From assembly GCA_035048495.1 (NCBI GenBank), contig JASUTR010000031.1:496001-560000 (forward strand): a stretch of 64,000 nucleotides of DNA, read 5' to 3'. The notes below the pieces were generated by a model, which was not told where the DNA came from, made no database searches, and worked only from the letters and a program-made list of their open reading frames with translations. The first letter of the stretch is position 1. Every line of letters starts with the position of its first letter. A program made the translations under genes and the position numbers. This DNA is from Euptelea pleiosperma (Eukaryota > Streptophyta > Magnoliopsida > Ranunculales > Eupteleaceae). Of the stretch, positions 28,264 through 40,841 are shown in pieces.

Positions 28264-30563
28264 TTGTTATAGAAGATATTGGGTCAAATTACGAGGTCCG
28301 GTCGAGAACAAGTCACTAGTTATAGACTTCGGAATGTAACGCACAAACTAAGTCCAACTAGAGTCATTGACACACGAATGGAGCAAACTTGTTTCGACTG
28401 TCCCGAATCTTGTTCCAAAACTTCAAATGTGTTTAAACAATTGCAATAGAAGATATAGAGTCAAATTACGAGGTCCGGTTGAGAACAAGTCACTAGTTAT
28501 AGGCTTAGGAATGTAACACACAAACTGAGTCCAATTAGAGACATTGACGCACGGATGGAGCAAACTTGTTTCGACCGTCCCGAATCTTGTTCCCAGACTT
28601 CAAATGTGTTTAAACAATTGTAATGGAAGAAATTGAGTCAAATTACGAGATCCGGTTGCGAAAAAGTCACTTGTTATAAGCTTAGGAATGTAACGCACAA
28701 ACTGAGTCTACTTAGAGTCATTGACGCACGGATGGGGCAAACTTGTTTCAACAGTCCTGAATCTTGTTTCTAAAATTCAAATGTGTTTAAACAATTGTAA
28801 TGGAAGAGATTGAGTCAAATTACGTGGTCCGGTGGCGAAAAAGTGACTTGTTATAAGCTTAGGAATGTAACGCACAAACTGAGTCCAATTAGAGTCAGTG
28901 ACGCACGGATGGGGCAAACTTGTTTCCACAGTCCTGAATCTTGTTTCTACAATTCAAATGTGTTTAAACAATTGTAATGGAAGAGATTGACTCAAATTAC
29001 CTGTTCCGGTTGCGAAAAAGTCACTTGTTATAAGCTTAGGAATGTAACGCACAAACTGAGTCCAATTGGAGTCATTGACGCACGGATGGAGCAAACTTGT
29101 TCCGACAGTCCCGAATCTTGTTCCTACACTTCAAATGTGTTTAAACAATTGTAATAGAAGATATTGAGTCTATTTACGAGGTCCGGTTGAGAACAAGTCA
29201 CTAGTTATAGGCTTAGGAATGTAACAAACAAACTGAGTCCAATTAGCGACATTGACGCACGGATGGAGCAAACTTGTTTCGACTGTCCCGAATCTTGTTC
29301 CAAGACTTCAAATGTGTTTAAACAATTATAATAAAAGAGATCGAGTCAAATTACCTGTTTCGGTTGCGAAAAAGTCACTTGTTATAAGCTTAGGAATGTA
29401 ACGCACAAACTGAGTCCAATTGGAGTCATTGACGCACGGATGGAGCAAACTTGTTCCGATAGTCCCGAATCTTGTTCCTACACTTCAAATGTGTTTAAAC
29501 AATTGTAATAGAAGATATTGAGTCTATTTACGAGGTTCGGTTGAGAACAAGTCACTAGTTATAGGCTTAGGAATGTAACAAACAAACTGAGTCCAATTAG
29601 CGACATTGACGCACGGATGGAGCAAACTTGTTTCGACTGTCCCGAATCTTGTTCCAAGACTTCAAATGTGTTTAAACAATTATAATAAAAGAGATTGAGT
29701 CAAATTACCTGTTCCGGTTGCGAAAAAGTCACTTGTTATAAGCTTAGGAATGTAACGCACAAACTGAGTCCAATTGGAGTCATTGACGCACGGATGGAGC
29801 AAACTTGTTCCGACAGTCCCGAATCTTGTTCCTACACTTCAAATGTGTTTAAACAATTGTAATAGAAGATATTGAGTCAAATTACGAGGTCCGGTTGGGA
29901 ACAAGTCACTAGTTATAGGCTTAGGAATGTAACACACAAACTGAGTCAAATTAGAGACATTGACGCACGGATGGAGCAAACTTGTTTCGACCGTCCCAAA
30001 TCTTGTTCCAAGACTTCAAATGTGTTTAAACAATTATAATGGAAGAGATTGAATCAAATTACGTGGTCCGGTTGTGAAAAATTCACTTGTTATAAGCTTA
30101 GGAATGTAACGCACAAACTGAGTCCAATTAGAGTCATTGACGCACGGATGGGGCAAACTTGTTACGACAGTCCCGAATCTTGTTCCTACACTTCAAATGT
30201 GTTTAAACAATTGTAATAGAAGATATTGAGTCAAATTACGAGGTCCGATTGAGAATAAGTCACTAGTTATAGGCTTAGGAATGTGACACACAAACTGAAT
30301 CCAATTAGAGACATTGACGCACGGATGGAGCAAACTTGTTTTGACCATCCCGAATCTTGTTCAAAGACTTCAAATGTGTTTAGACAATTGTAATGGAAGA
30401 TATTGAGTCAAATTACCTGGTCCGGTTGCGAAAAAGTCACTTGTTATAAGCTTCGGAAGGTAACGCACAAACTGAGTCCAATTAGAGTCATTGACGCACG
30501 GATGGGGCAAACTTGTTTGACAGTCCCGAATCTTATTCCAACACTTCAAATGGGTTAAAACAA
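28264..30563 (+). repeat. Satellite 13-mer HOR, class I, n = 2
   Basis: Monomers: A, B, C, D, hybrid E/G (28972), F (29149), G, F, G, H (29857), I, J, K. The period is 2300 bp. The hybrid opens as E (GATTGACTCAAATTAC) and continues as G (CTGTTCCGG), which accounts for the loss of one F-G dimer. Confidence 0.88.
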
Positions 30564-33500
30564 TTGTTATAGAAGATATTGGGTCAAATTACGAGGTCCG
30601 GTCGAGAACAAGTCACTAGTTATAGACTTCGGAATGTAACGCACAAACTAAGTCCAACTAGAGTCATTGACACACGAATGGAGCAAACTTGTTTCGACTG
30701 TCCCGAATCTTGTTCCAAAACTTCAAATGTGTTTAAACAATTGCAATAGAAGATATAGAGTCAAATTACGAGGTCCGGTTGAGAACAAGTCACTAGTTAT
30801 AGGCTTAGGAATGTAACACACAAACTGAGTCCAATTAGAGACATTGACGCACGGATGGAGCAAACTTGTTTCGACCGTCCCGAATCTTGTTCCCAGACTT
30901 CAAATGTGTTTAAACAATTGTAATGGAAGAAATTGAGTCAAATTACGAGATCCGGTTGCGAAAAAGTCACTTGTTATAAGCTTAGGAATGTAACGCACAA
31001 ACTGAGTCTACTTAGAGTCATTGACGCACGGATGGGGCAAACTTGTTTCAACAGTCCTGAATCTTGTTTCTAAAATTCAAATGTGTTTAAACAATTGTAA
31101 TGGAAGAGATTGAGTCAAATTACGTGGTCCGGTGGCGAAAAAGTGACTTGTTATAAGCTTAGGAATGTAACGCACAAACTGAGTCCAATTAGAGTCAGTG
31201 ACGAACGGATGGGGCAAACTTGTTTCCACAGTCCTGAATCTGGTTTCTACAATTCAAATGTGTTTAAACAATTGTAATGGAAGAGATTGACTCAAATTAC
31301 ATGGTCCGGTTGCGAAAAAGTCACTTGTTATAAGCTTAGGAATGTAACGCACAAACTGAGTCCAATTGGAGTCATTGACGCACGGATGGAGCAAACTTGT
31401 TCCGACAGTCCCGAATCTTGTTCCTACACTTCAAATGTGTTTAAACAATTGTAATAGAAGATATTGAGTCTATTTACGAGGTCCGGTTGAGAACAAGTCA
31501 CTAGTTATAGGCTTAGGAATGTAACACACAAACTGAGTCCAATTAGCGACATTGACGCACGGATGGAGCAAACTTGTTTCGACTGTCCCGAATCTTGTTC
31601 CAAGACTTCAAATGTGTTTAAACAATTATAATAAAAGAGATTGAGTCAAATTACCTGTTTCGGTTGCGAAAAAGTCACTTGTTATAAGCTTAGGAATGTA
31701 ACGCACAAACTGAGTCCAATTGGAGTCATTGACGCACGGATGGAGCAAACTTGTTCCGACAGTCCCGAATCTTGTTCCTACACTTCAAATGTGTTTAAAC
31801 AATTGTAATAGAAGATATTGAGTCTATTTACGAGGTCCGGTTGAGAACAAGTCACTAGTTATAGGCTTAGGAATGTAACAAACAAACTGAGTCCAATTAG
31901 CGACATTGACGCACGGATGGAGCAAACTTGTTTCGACTGTCCCGAATCTTGTTCCAAGACTTCAAATGTGTTTAAACAATTATAATAAAAGAGATCGAGT
32001 CAAATTACCTGTTCCGGTTGCGAAAAAGTCACTTGTTATAAGCTTAGGAATGTAACGCACAAACTGAGTCCAATTGGAGTCATTGATGCACGGATGGAGC
32101 AAACTTGTTCCGACAGTCCCGAATCTTGTTCCTACACTTCAAATGTGTTTAAACAATTGTAATAGAAGATATTGAGTCTATTTACGAGGTTCGGTTGAGA
32201 ACAAGTCACTAGTTATAGGCTTAGGAATGTAACAAACAAACTGAGTCCAATTAGCGACATTGACGCACGGATGGAGCAAACTTGTTTCGACTGTCCCGAA
32301 TCTTGTTCCAAGACTTCAAATGTGTTTAAACAATTATAATAAAAGAGATTGAGTCAAATTACCTGTTCCGGTTGCGAAAAAGTCACTTGTTATAAGCTTA
32401 GGAATGTAACGCACAAACTGAGTCCAATTGGAGTCATTGACGCACGGATGGAGCAAACTTGTTCCGACAGTCCCGAATCTTGTTCCTACACTTCAAATGT
32501 GTTTAAACAATTGTAATAGAAGATATTGAGTCTATTTACGAGGTCCGGTTGAGAACAAGTCACTAGTTATAGGCTTAGGAATGTAACACACAAACTGAGT
32601 CCAATTAGCGACATTGACGCACGGATGGAGCAAACTTGTTTCGACTGTCCCGAATCTTGTTCCAAGACTTCAAATGTGTTTAAACAATTATAATAAAAGA
32701 GATTGAGGCAAATTACCTGTTCCGGTTGCGAAAAAGTCACTTGTTATAAGCTTAGGAATGTAACGCACAAACTGAGTCCAATTGGAGTCATTGACGCACG
32801 GATGGAGCAAACTTGTTCCGACAGTCCCGAATCTTGTTCCTACACTTCAAATGTGTTTAAACAATTGTAATAGAAGATATTGAGTCTATTTACGAGGTCC
32901 GGTTGAGAACAAGTCACTAGTTATAGGCTTAGGAATGTAACAAACAAACTGAGTCCAATTAGCGACATTGACGCACGGATGGAGCAAACTTGTTTCGACT
33001 GTCCCGAATCTTGTTCCAAGACTTCAAATGTGTTTAAACAATTATAATAAAAGAGATCGAGTCAAATTACCTGTTTCGGTTGCGAAAAAGTCACTTGTTA
33101 TAAGCTTAGGAATGTAACGCACAAACTGAGTCCAATTGGAGTCATTGACGCACGGATGGAGCAAACTTGTTCCGACAGTCCCGAATCTTGTTCCTACACT
33201 TCAAATGTGTTTAAACAATTGTAATAGAAGATATTGAGTCAAATTACGAGGTCCGGTTGGGAACAAGTCACTAGTTATAGGCTTAGGAATGTAACACACA
33301 AACTGAGTCAAATTAGAGACATTGACGCACGGATGGAGCAAACTTGTTTCGACCGTCCCATATCTTGTTCCAAGACTTCAAATGTGTTTAAACAATTATA
33401 ATGGAAGAGATTGAATCAAATTACGTGGTCCGGTTGTGAAAAATTCACTTGTTATAAGCTTAGGAATGTAACGCACAAACTGAGTCCAATTAGAGTCATT

Positions 33501-33925
33501 GACGCACGGATGGGGCAAACTTGTTACGACAGTCCCGAATCTTGTTCCTACACTTCAAATGTGTTTAAACAATTGTAATAGAAGATATTGAGTCAAATTA
33601 CGAGGTCCGATTGAGAATAAGTCACTAGTTATAGGCTTAGGAATGTGACACACAAACTGAATCCAATTAGAGACATTGACGCACGGATGGAGCAAACTTG
33701 TTTTGACCATCCCGAATCTTGTTCAAAGACTTCAAATGTGTTTAGACAATTGTAATGGAAGATATTGAGTCAAATTACCTGGTCCGGTTGCGAAAAAGTC
33801 ACTTGTTATAAGCTTCGGAAGGTAACGCACAAACTGAGTCCAATTAGAGTCATTGACGCACGGATGGGGCAAACTTGTTTGACAGTCCCGAATCTTATTC
33901 CAACACTTCAAATGGGTTAAAACAA
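30564..33925 (+). repeat. Satellite 19-mer HOR, class I, n = 5
   Basis: Monomers: A, B, C, D, E, five F-G dimers (31449 to 33218), H (33219), I, J, K. The period is 3362 bp. It has the same ends as the 13- and 15-mers and differs only in dimer number. Confidence 0.9.
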
Positions 33926-36900
33926 TTGTTATAGAAGATATTGGGTCAAATTACGAGGTCCGGTCGAGAACAAGTCACTAGTTATAGACTTCGGAATGTA
34001 ACGCACAAACTAAGTCCAACTAGAGTCATTGACACACGAATGGAGCAAACTTGTTTCGACTGTCCCGAATCTTGTTCCAAAACTTCAAATGTGTTTAAAC
34101 AATTGCAATAGAAGATATAGAGTCAAATTACGAGGTCCGGTTGAGAACAAGTCACTAGTTATAGGCTTAGGAATGTAACACACAAACTGAGTCCAATTAG
34201 AGACATTGACGCACGGATGGAGCAAACTTGTTTCGACCGTCCCGAATCTTGTTCCCAGACTTCAAATGTGTTTAAACAATTGTAATGGAAGAAATTGAGT
34301 CAAATTACGAGATCCGGTTGCGAAAAAGTCACTTGTTATAAGCTTAGGAATGTAACGCACAAACTGAGTCTACTTAGAGTCATTGACGCACGGATGGGGC
34401 AAACTTGTTTCAACAGTCCTGAATCTTGTTTCTAAAATTCAAATGTGTTTAAACAATTGTAATGGAAGAGATTGAGTCAAATTACGTGGTCCGGTGGCGA
34501 AAAAGTGACTTGTTATAAGCTTAGGAATGTAACGCACAAACTGAGTCCAATTAGAGTCAGTGACGAACGGATGGGGCAAACTTGTTTCCACAGTCCTGAA
34601 TCTGGTTTCTACAATTCAAATGTGTTTAAACAATTGTAATGGAAGAGATTGACTCAAATTACATGGTCCGGTTGCGAAAAAGTCACTTGTTATAAGCTTA
34701 GGAATGTAACGCACAAACTGAGTCCAATTGGAGTCATTGACGCACGGATGGAGCAAACTTGTTCCGACAGTCCCGAATCTTGTTCCTACACTTCAAATGT
34801 GTTTAAACAATTGTAATAGAAGATATTGAGTCTATTTACGAGGTCCGGTTGAGAACAAGTCACTAGTTATAGGCTTAGGAATGTAACAAACAAACTGAGT
34901 CCAATTAGCGACATTGACGCACGGATGGAGCAAACTTGTTTCGACTGTCCCGAATCTTGTTCCAAGACTTCAAATGTGTTTAAACAATTATAATAAAAGA
35001 GATCGAGTCAAATTACCTATTCCGGTTGCGAAAAAGTCACTTGTTATAAGCTTAGGAATGTAACGCACAAACTGAGTCCAATTGGAGTCATTGACGCACG
35101 GATGGAGCAAACTTGTTCCGACAGTCCCGAATCTTGTTCCTACACTTCAAATGTGTTTAAACAATTGTAATAGAAGATATTGAGTCTATTTACGAGGTCC
35201 GGTTGAGAACAAGTCACTAGTTATAGGCTTAGGAATGTAACAAACAAACTGAGTCCAATTAGCGACATTGACGCACGGATGGAGCAAACTTGTTTCGACT
35301 GTCCCGAATCTTGTTCCAAGACTTCAAATGTGTTTAAACAATTATAATAAAAGAGATCGAGTCAAATTACCTATTCCGGTTGCGAAAAAGTCACTTGTTA
35401 TAAGCTTAGGAATGTAACGCACAAACTGAGTCCAATTAGAGTCATTGACGCACGGATGGGGTAAACTTGTTTCGACAGTCCTGAATCTTGTTTCTACAAT
35501 TCAAATGTGTTTAAACAATTGTAATAGAGGATATTGAGTCTAATTACGAGGTCCGGTTGAGAACAAGTCACTTGTTATAGGCTTAGGAATGTAACACACA
35601 AACTGAATCCAATTAGAGACATTGACGCACGGATGGAGCAGACTTGTTTCAACCGTCCCGAATCTTGTTCCAAGACTTCAAATGTGTTTAAACAATTGTA
35701 ATGGAAGAGATTGAGTCAAATTACCAGGTCCGGTTGCGAAAAAGTCACTTGTTATAAGCTTCGGAATGTAACGCACAAACTGAGTCCAATTAGAGCCATT
35801 GACGCACGGATGGGGCAAACTTGTTTAACAGTCCTGAATCTCTTTGCAGCACCTCAAATGTGTTAAAACAATTGTTATAGAAGATATTGGGTCAAATTAC
35901 GAGGTCCGGTCGAGAACAAGTCACTAGTTATAGACTTCGGAATGTAACGCCCAAACAAAGTCCAATTAGAGTCATTGACGCACGAAAGGAGCAAACTTGT
36001 TTCGACTGTCCCGAATCTTGTTCCAAGACTTCAAATCTGTTTAAACAAGTGTAATAGAAGAGATTGAGTCAAATTACCAGGTTCGGTTGTGAAAAAATCA
36101 CTTGTTATAAGCTTAGGAATGTAACGGACAAACTGAGTCCAATTAGAGTCATTGACGCACGGATGGGGCAAACTTGTTACGACAGTCCCGAATCTTGTTC
36201 CTACACTTCAAATGTGTTTAAACAATTGTAATGGAAGAAATTGAGTCAAATTACGAGATCCGGTTGCGAAAAAGTCACTTGTTATAAGCTTAGGAATGTA
36301 ACGCACAAACTGAGTCTACTTAGAGTCATTGACGCACGGATGGGGCAAACTTGTTTCAACAGTCCTGAATCTTGTTTCTAAAATTCAAATGTGTTTAAAC
36401 AATTGTAATGGAAGAGATTGAGTCAAATTACGTGGTCCGGTGGCGAAAAAGTGACTTGTTATAAGCTTAGGAATGTAACGCACAAACTGAGTCCAATTAG
36501 AGTCAGTGACGCACGGATGGGGCAAACTTGTTTCCACAGTCCTGAATCTTGTTTCTACAATTCAAATGTGTTTAAACAATTGTAATGGAAGAGATTGACT
36601 CAAATTACATGGTCCGGTTGCGAAAAAGTCACTTGTTATAAGCTTAGGAATGTAACGCACAAACTGAGTCCAATTGGAGTCATTGACGCACGGATGGAGC
36701 AAACTTGTTCCGACAGTCCCGAATCTTGTTCCTACACTTCAAATGTGTTTAAACAATTGTAATAGAAGATATTGAGTCTATTTACGAGGTCCGGTTGAGA
36801 ACAAGTCACTAGTTATAGGCTTAGGAATGTAACACACAAACTGAGTCCAATTAGCGACATTGACGCACGGATGGAGCAAACTTGTTTCGACTGTCCCGAA

Positions 36901-38524
36901 TCTTGTTCCAAGACTTCAAATGTGTTTAAACAATTATAATAAAAGAGATTGAGTCAAATTACCTGTTCCGGTTGCGAAAAAGTCACTTGTTATAGGCTTA
37001 GGAATGTAACGCACAAACTGAGTCCAATTGGAGTCATTGACGCACGGATGGAGAAAACTTGTTCCGACAGTCCCGAATCTTGTTCCTACACTTCAAATGT
37101 GTTTAAACAATTGTAATAGAAGATATTGAGTCTATTTACGAGGTCCGGTTGAGAACAAGTCACTAGTTGTAGGCTTAGGAATGTAACAAACAAACTGAGT
37201 CCAATTAGCGACATTGACGCACGGATGGAGCAAACTTGTTTCGACTGTCCCGAATCTTGTTCCAAGACTTCAAATGTGTTTAAACAATTATAATAAAAGA
37301 GATCGAGTCAAATTACCTGTTCCGGTTGCGAAAAAGTCACTTGTTATAAGCTTAGGAATGTAACGCACAAACTGAGTCCAATTAGAGTCATTGACCCACG
37401 GATGGGGTAAACTTGTTTCGACAGTCCTGAATCTTGTTTCTACAATTCAAATGTGTTTAAACAATTGTAATAGAGGATATTGAGTCTAATTACGAGGTCC
37501 GGTTGAGAACAAGTCACTTGTTATAGGCTTAGGAATGTAACACACAAACTGAATCCAATTAGAGACATTGACGCACGGATGGAGCAGACTTGTTTCAACC
37601 GTCCCGAATCTTGTTCCAAGACTTCAAATGTGTTTAAACAATTGTAATGGAAGAGATTGAGTCAAATTACCAGGTCCGGTTGCGAAAAAGTCACTTGTTA
37701 TAAGCTTCGGAATGTAACGCACAAACTGAGTCCAATTAGAGCCATTGACGCACGGATGGGGCAAACTTGTTTAACAGTCCTGAATCTCTTTGCAGCACCT
37801 CAAATGTGTTAAAACAATTGTTATAGAAGATATTGGGTCAAATTATGAGGTCCGGTCGAGAACAAGTCACTAGTTATAGACTTCGGAATGTAACGCCCAA
37901 ACAAAGTCCAATTAGAGTCATTGACGCACGAAAGGAGCAAACTTGTTTCGACTGTCCCGAATCATGTTCCAAGACTTCAAATTTGTTTAAACAAGTGTAA
38001 TAGAAGAGATTGAGTCAAATTACCAGGTTCGGTTGTGAAAAAATCACTTGTTATAAGCTTAGGAATGTAACGGACAAACTGAGTCCAATTAGAGTCATTG
38101 ACGCACGGATGGGGCAAACTTGTTACGACAGTCCCGAATCTTGTTCTTACACTTCAAATGTGTTTAAACAATTGTAATAGAAGATATTGAGTCAAATTAC
38201 GAGGTCCGATTGAGAATAAGTCACTAGTTATAGGCTTAGGAATGTGACACACAAACTGAATCCAATTAGAGACATTGACGCACGGATGGAGCAAACTTGT
38301 TTTGACCATCCCGAATCTTGTTCAAAGACTTCAAATGTGTTTAGACAATTGTAATGGAAGATATTGAGTCAAATTACCTGGTCCGGTTGCGAAAAAGTCA
38401 CTTGTTATAAGCTTCGGAAGGTAACGCACAAACTGAGTCCAATTAGAGTCATTGACGCACGGATGGGGCAAACTTGTTTGACAGTCCCGAATCTTATTCC
38501 AACACTTCAAATGGGTTAAAACAA
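33926..38524 (+). repeat. Satellite class II HORs, one with an internal deletion
   Basis: First unit: A, B, C, D, E, F, G, F, G' (35342), L (35519), M (35696), A2 (35872), N (36049). At 36226 the order jumps directly to C, so J, K, A and B are missing. It then runs D, E, F, G, F, G', L (37465), M, A2 (37818), N, J, K to 38524. Confidence 0.84.
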
Positions 38525-40841
38525 TTGTTATAGAAGATATTGGGTCAAATTACGAGGTCCGGTCGAGAACAAGTCACTAGTTATAGACTTCGGAATGTAA
38601 CGCACAAACTAAGTCCAACTAGAGTCATTGACACACGAATGGAGCAAACTTGTTTCGACTGTCCCGAATCTTGTTCCAAAACTTCAAATGTGTTTAAACA
38701 ATTGCAATAGAAGATATAGAGTCAAATTACGAGGTCCGGTTGAGAACAAGTCACTAGTTATAGGCTTAGGAATGTAACACAAACTGAGTCCATTTAGAGA
38801 CATTGACGCACGGATGGAGCAAACTTGTTTCGACCGTCCCGAATCTTGTTCCCAGACTTCAAATGTGTTTAAACAATTGTAATGGAAGAAATTGAGTCAA
38901 ATTACGAGATCCGGTTGCGAAAAAGTCACTTGTTATAAGCTTAGGAATGTAACGCACAAACTGAGTCTACTTAGAGTCATTGACGCACGGATGGGGCAAA
39001 CTTGTTTCAACAGTCCTGAATCTTGTTTCTAAAATTCAAATGTGTTTAAACAATTGTAATGGAAGAGATTGAGTCAAATTACGTGGTCCGGTGGCGAAAA
39101 AGTGACTTGTTATAAGCTTAGGAATGTAACGCACAAACTGAGTCCAATTAGAGTCAGTGACGCACGGATGGGGCAAACTTGTTTCCACAGTCCTGAATCT
39201 TGTTTCTACAATTCAAATGTGTTTAAACAATTGTAATGGAAGAGATTGACTCAAATTACATGGTCCGGTTGCGAAAAAGTCACTTGTTATAAGCTTAGGA
39301 ATGTAACGCACAAACTGAGTCCAATTGGAGTCATTGACGCACGGATAGAGCAAACTTGTTCCGACAGTCCCGAATCTTGTTCCTACACTTCAAATGTGTT
39401 TAAACAATTGTAATAGAAGATATTGAGTCTATTTACGAGGTCCGGTTGAGAACAAGTCACTAGTTATAGGCTTAGGAATGTAACAAACAAACTGAGTCCA
39501 ATTAGCGACATTGACGCACGGATGGAGCAAACTTGTTTCGACTGTCCCGAATCTTGTTCCAAGACTTCAAATGTGTTTAAACAATTACAATAAAAGAGAT
39601 CGAGTCAAATTACCTGTTCCGGTTGCGAAAAAGTCACTTGTTATAAGCTTAGGAATGTAACGCACAAACTGAGTCCAATTAGAGTCATTGACGCACGGAT
39701 GGGGTAAACTTGTTTCGACAGTCCTGAATCTTGTTTCTACAGTCCTGAATCTTGTTTCTACAATTCAAATGTGTTTAAACAATTGTAATAGAGGATATTG
39801 AGTCTAATTACGAGGTCCGGTTGAGAACAAGTCACTTGTTATAGGCTTAGGAATGTAACACACAAACTGAATCCAATTAGAGACATTGACGCACGGATGG
39901 AGCAGACTTGTTTCAACCGTCCCGAATCTTGTTCCAAGACTTCAAATGTGTTTAAACAATTGTAATGGAAGAGATTGAGTCAAATTACCAGGTCCGGTTG
40001 CGAAAAAGTCACTTGTTATAAGCTTCGGAATGTAACGCACAAACTGAGTCCAATTAGAGCCATTGACGCACGGATGGGGCAAACTTGTTTAACAGTCCTG
40101 AATCTCTTTGCAGCACCTCAAATGTGTTAAAACAATTGTTATAGAAGATATTGGGTCAAATTACGAGGTCCGGTCGAGAACAAGTCACTAGTTATAGACT
40201 TCAGAATGTAACGCCCAAACAAAGTCCAATTAGAGTCATTGACGCACGAAAGGAGCAAACTTGTTTCGACTGTCCCGAATCTTGTTCCAAGACTTCAAAT
40301 GTGTTTAAACAAGTGTAATAGAAGAGATTGAGTCAAATTACCAGGTTCGGTTGTGAAAAAATCACTTGTTATAAGCTTAGGAATGTAACGGACAAACTGA
40401 GTCCAATTAGAGTCATTGACGCACGGATAGGGCAAACTTGTTACGACAGTCCCGAATCTTGTTCCTACACTTCAAATGTGTTTAAACAATTGTAATAGAA
40501 GATATTGAGTCAAATTACGAGGTCCGATTGAGAATAAGTCACTAGTTATAGGCTTAGGAATGTGACACACAAACTGAATCCAATTAGAGACATTGACGCA
40601 CGGATGGAGCAAACTTGTTTTGACCATCCCGAATCTTGTTCAAAGACTTCAAATGTGTTTAGACAATTGTAATGGAAGATATTGAGTCAAATTACCTGGT
40701 CCGGTTGCGAAAAAGTCACTTGTTATAAGCTTCGGAAGGTAACGCACAAACTGAGTCCAATTAGAGTCATTGACGCACGGATGGGGCAAACTTGTTTGAC
40801 AGTCCCGAATCTTATTCCAACACTTCAAATGGGTTAAAACA
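38525..40841 (+). repeat. Satellite class II 13-mer HOR
   Basis: Complete class II unit: A, B, C, D, E, F, G', L, M, A2 (40136), N, J, K. Its length is 2317 bp instead of about 2300 because the G' monomer carries a 21-bp internal duplication (39718-39759). The B monomer also has lost 2 bp (GTAACACAAACTG near 38775). It resembles 15904-18025 closely. Confidence 0.87.
39718..39759 (+). repeat. 21-bp tandem duplication inside one monomer
   Basis: The 21-bp unit starting ACAGTCCTGAATC and ending TTGTTTCT is present twice, at 39718-39738 and 39739-39759. It covers the same 21-bp interval that is deleted in S-type monomers. I saw no other copy in the array. Confidence 0.93.
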
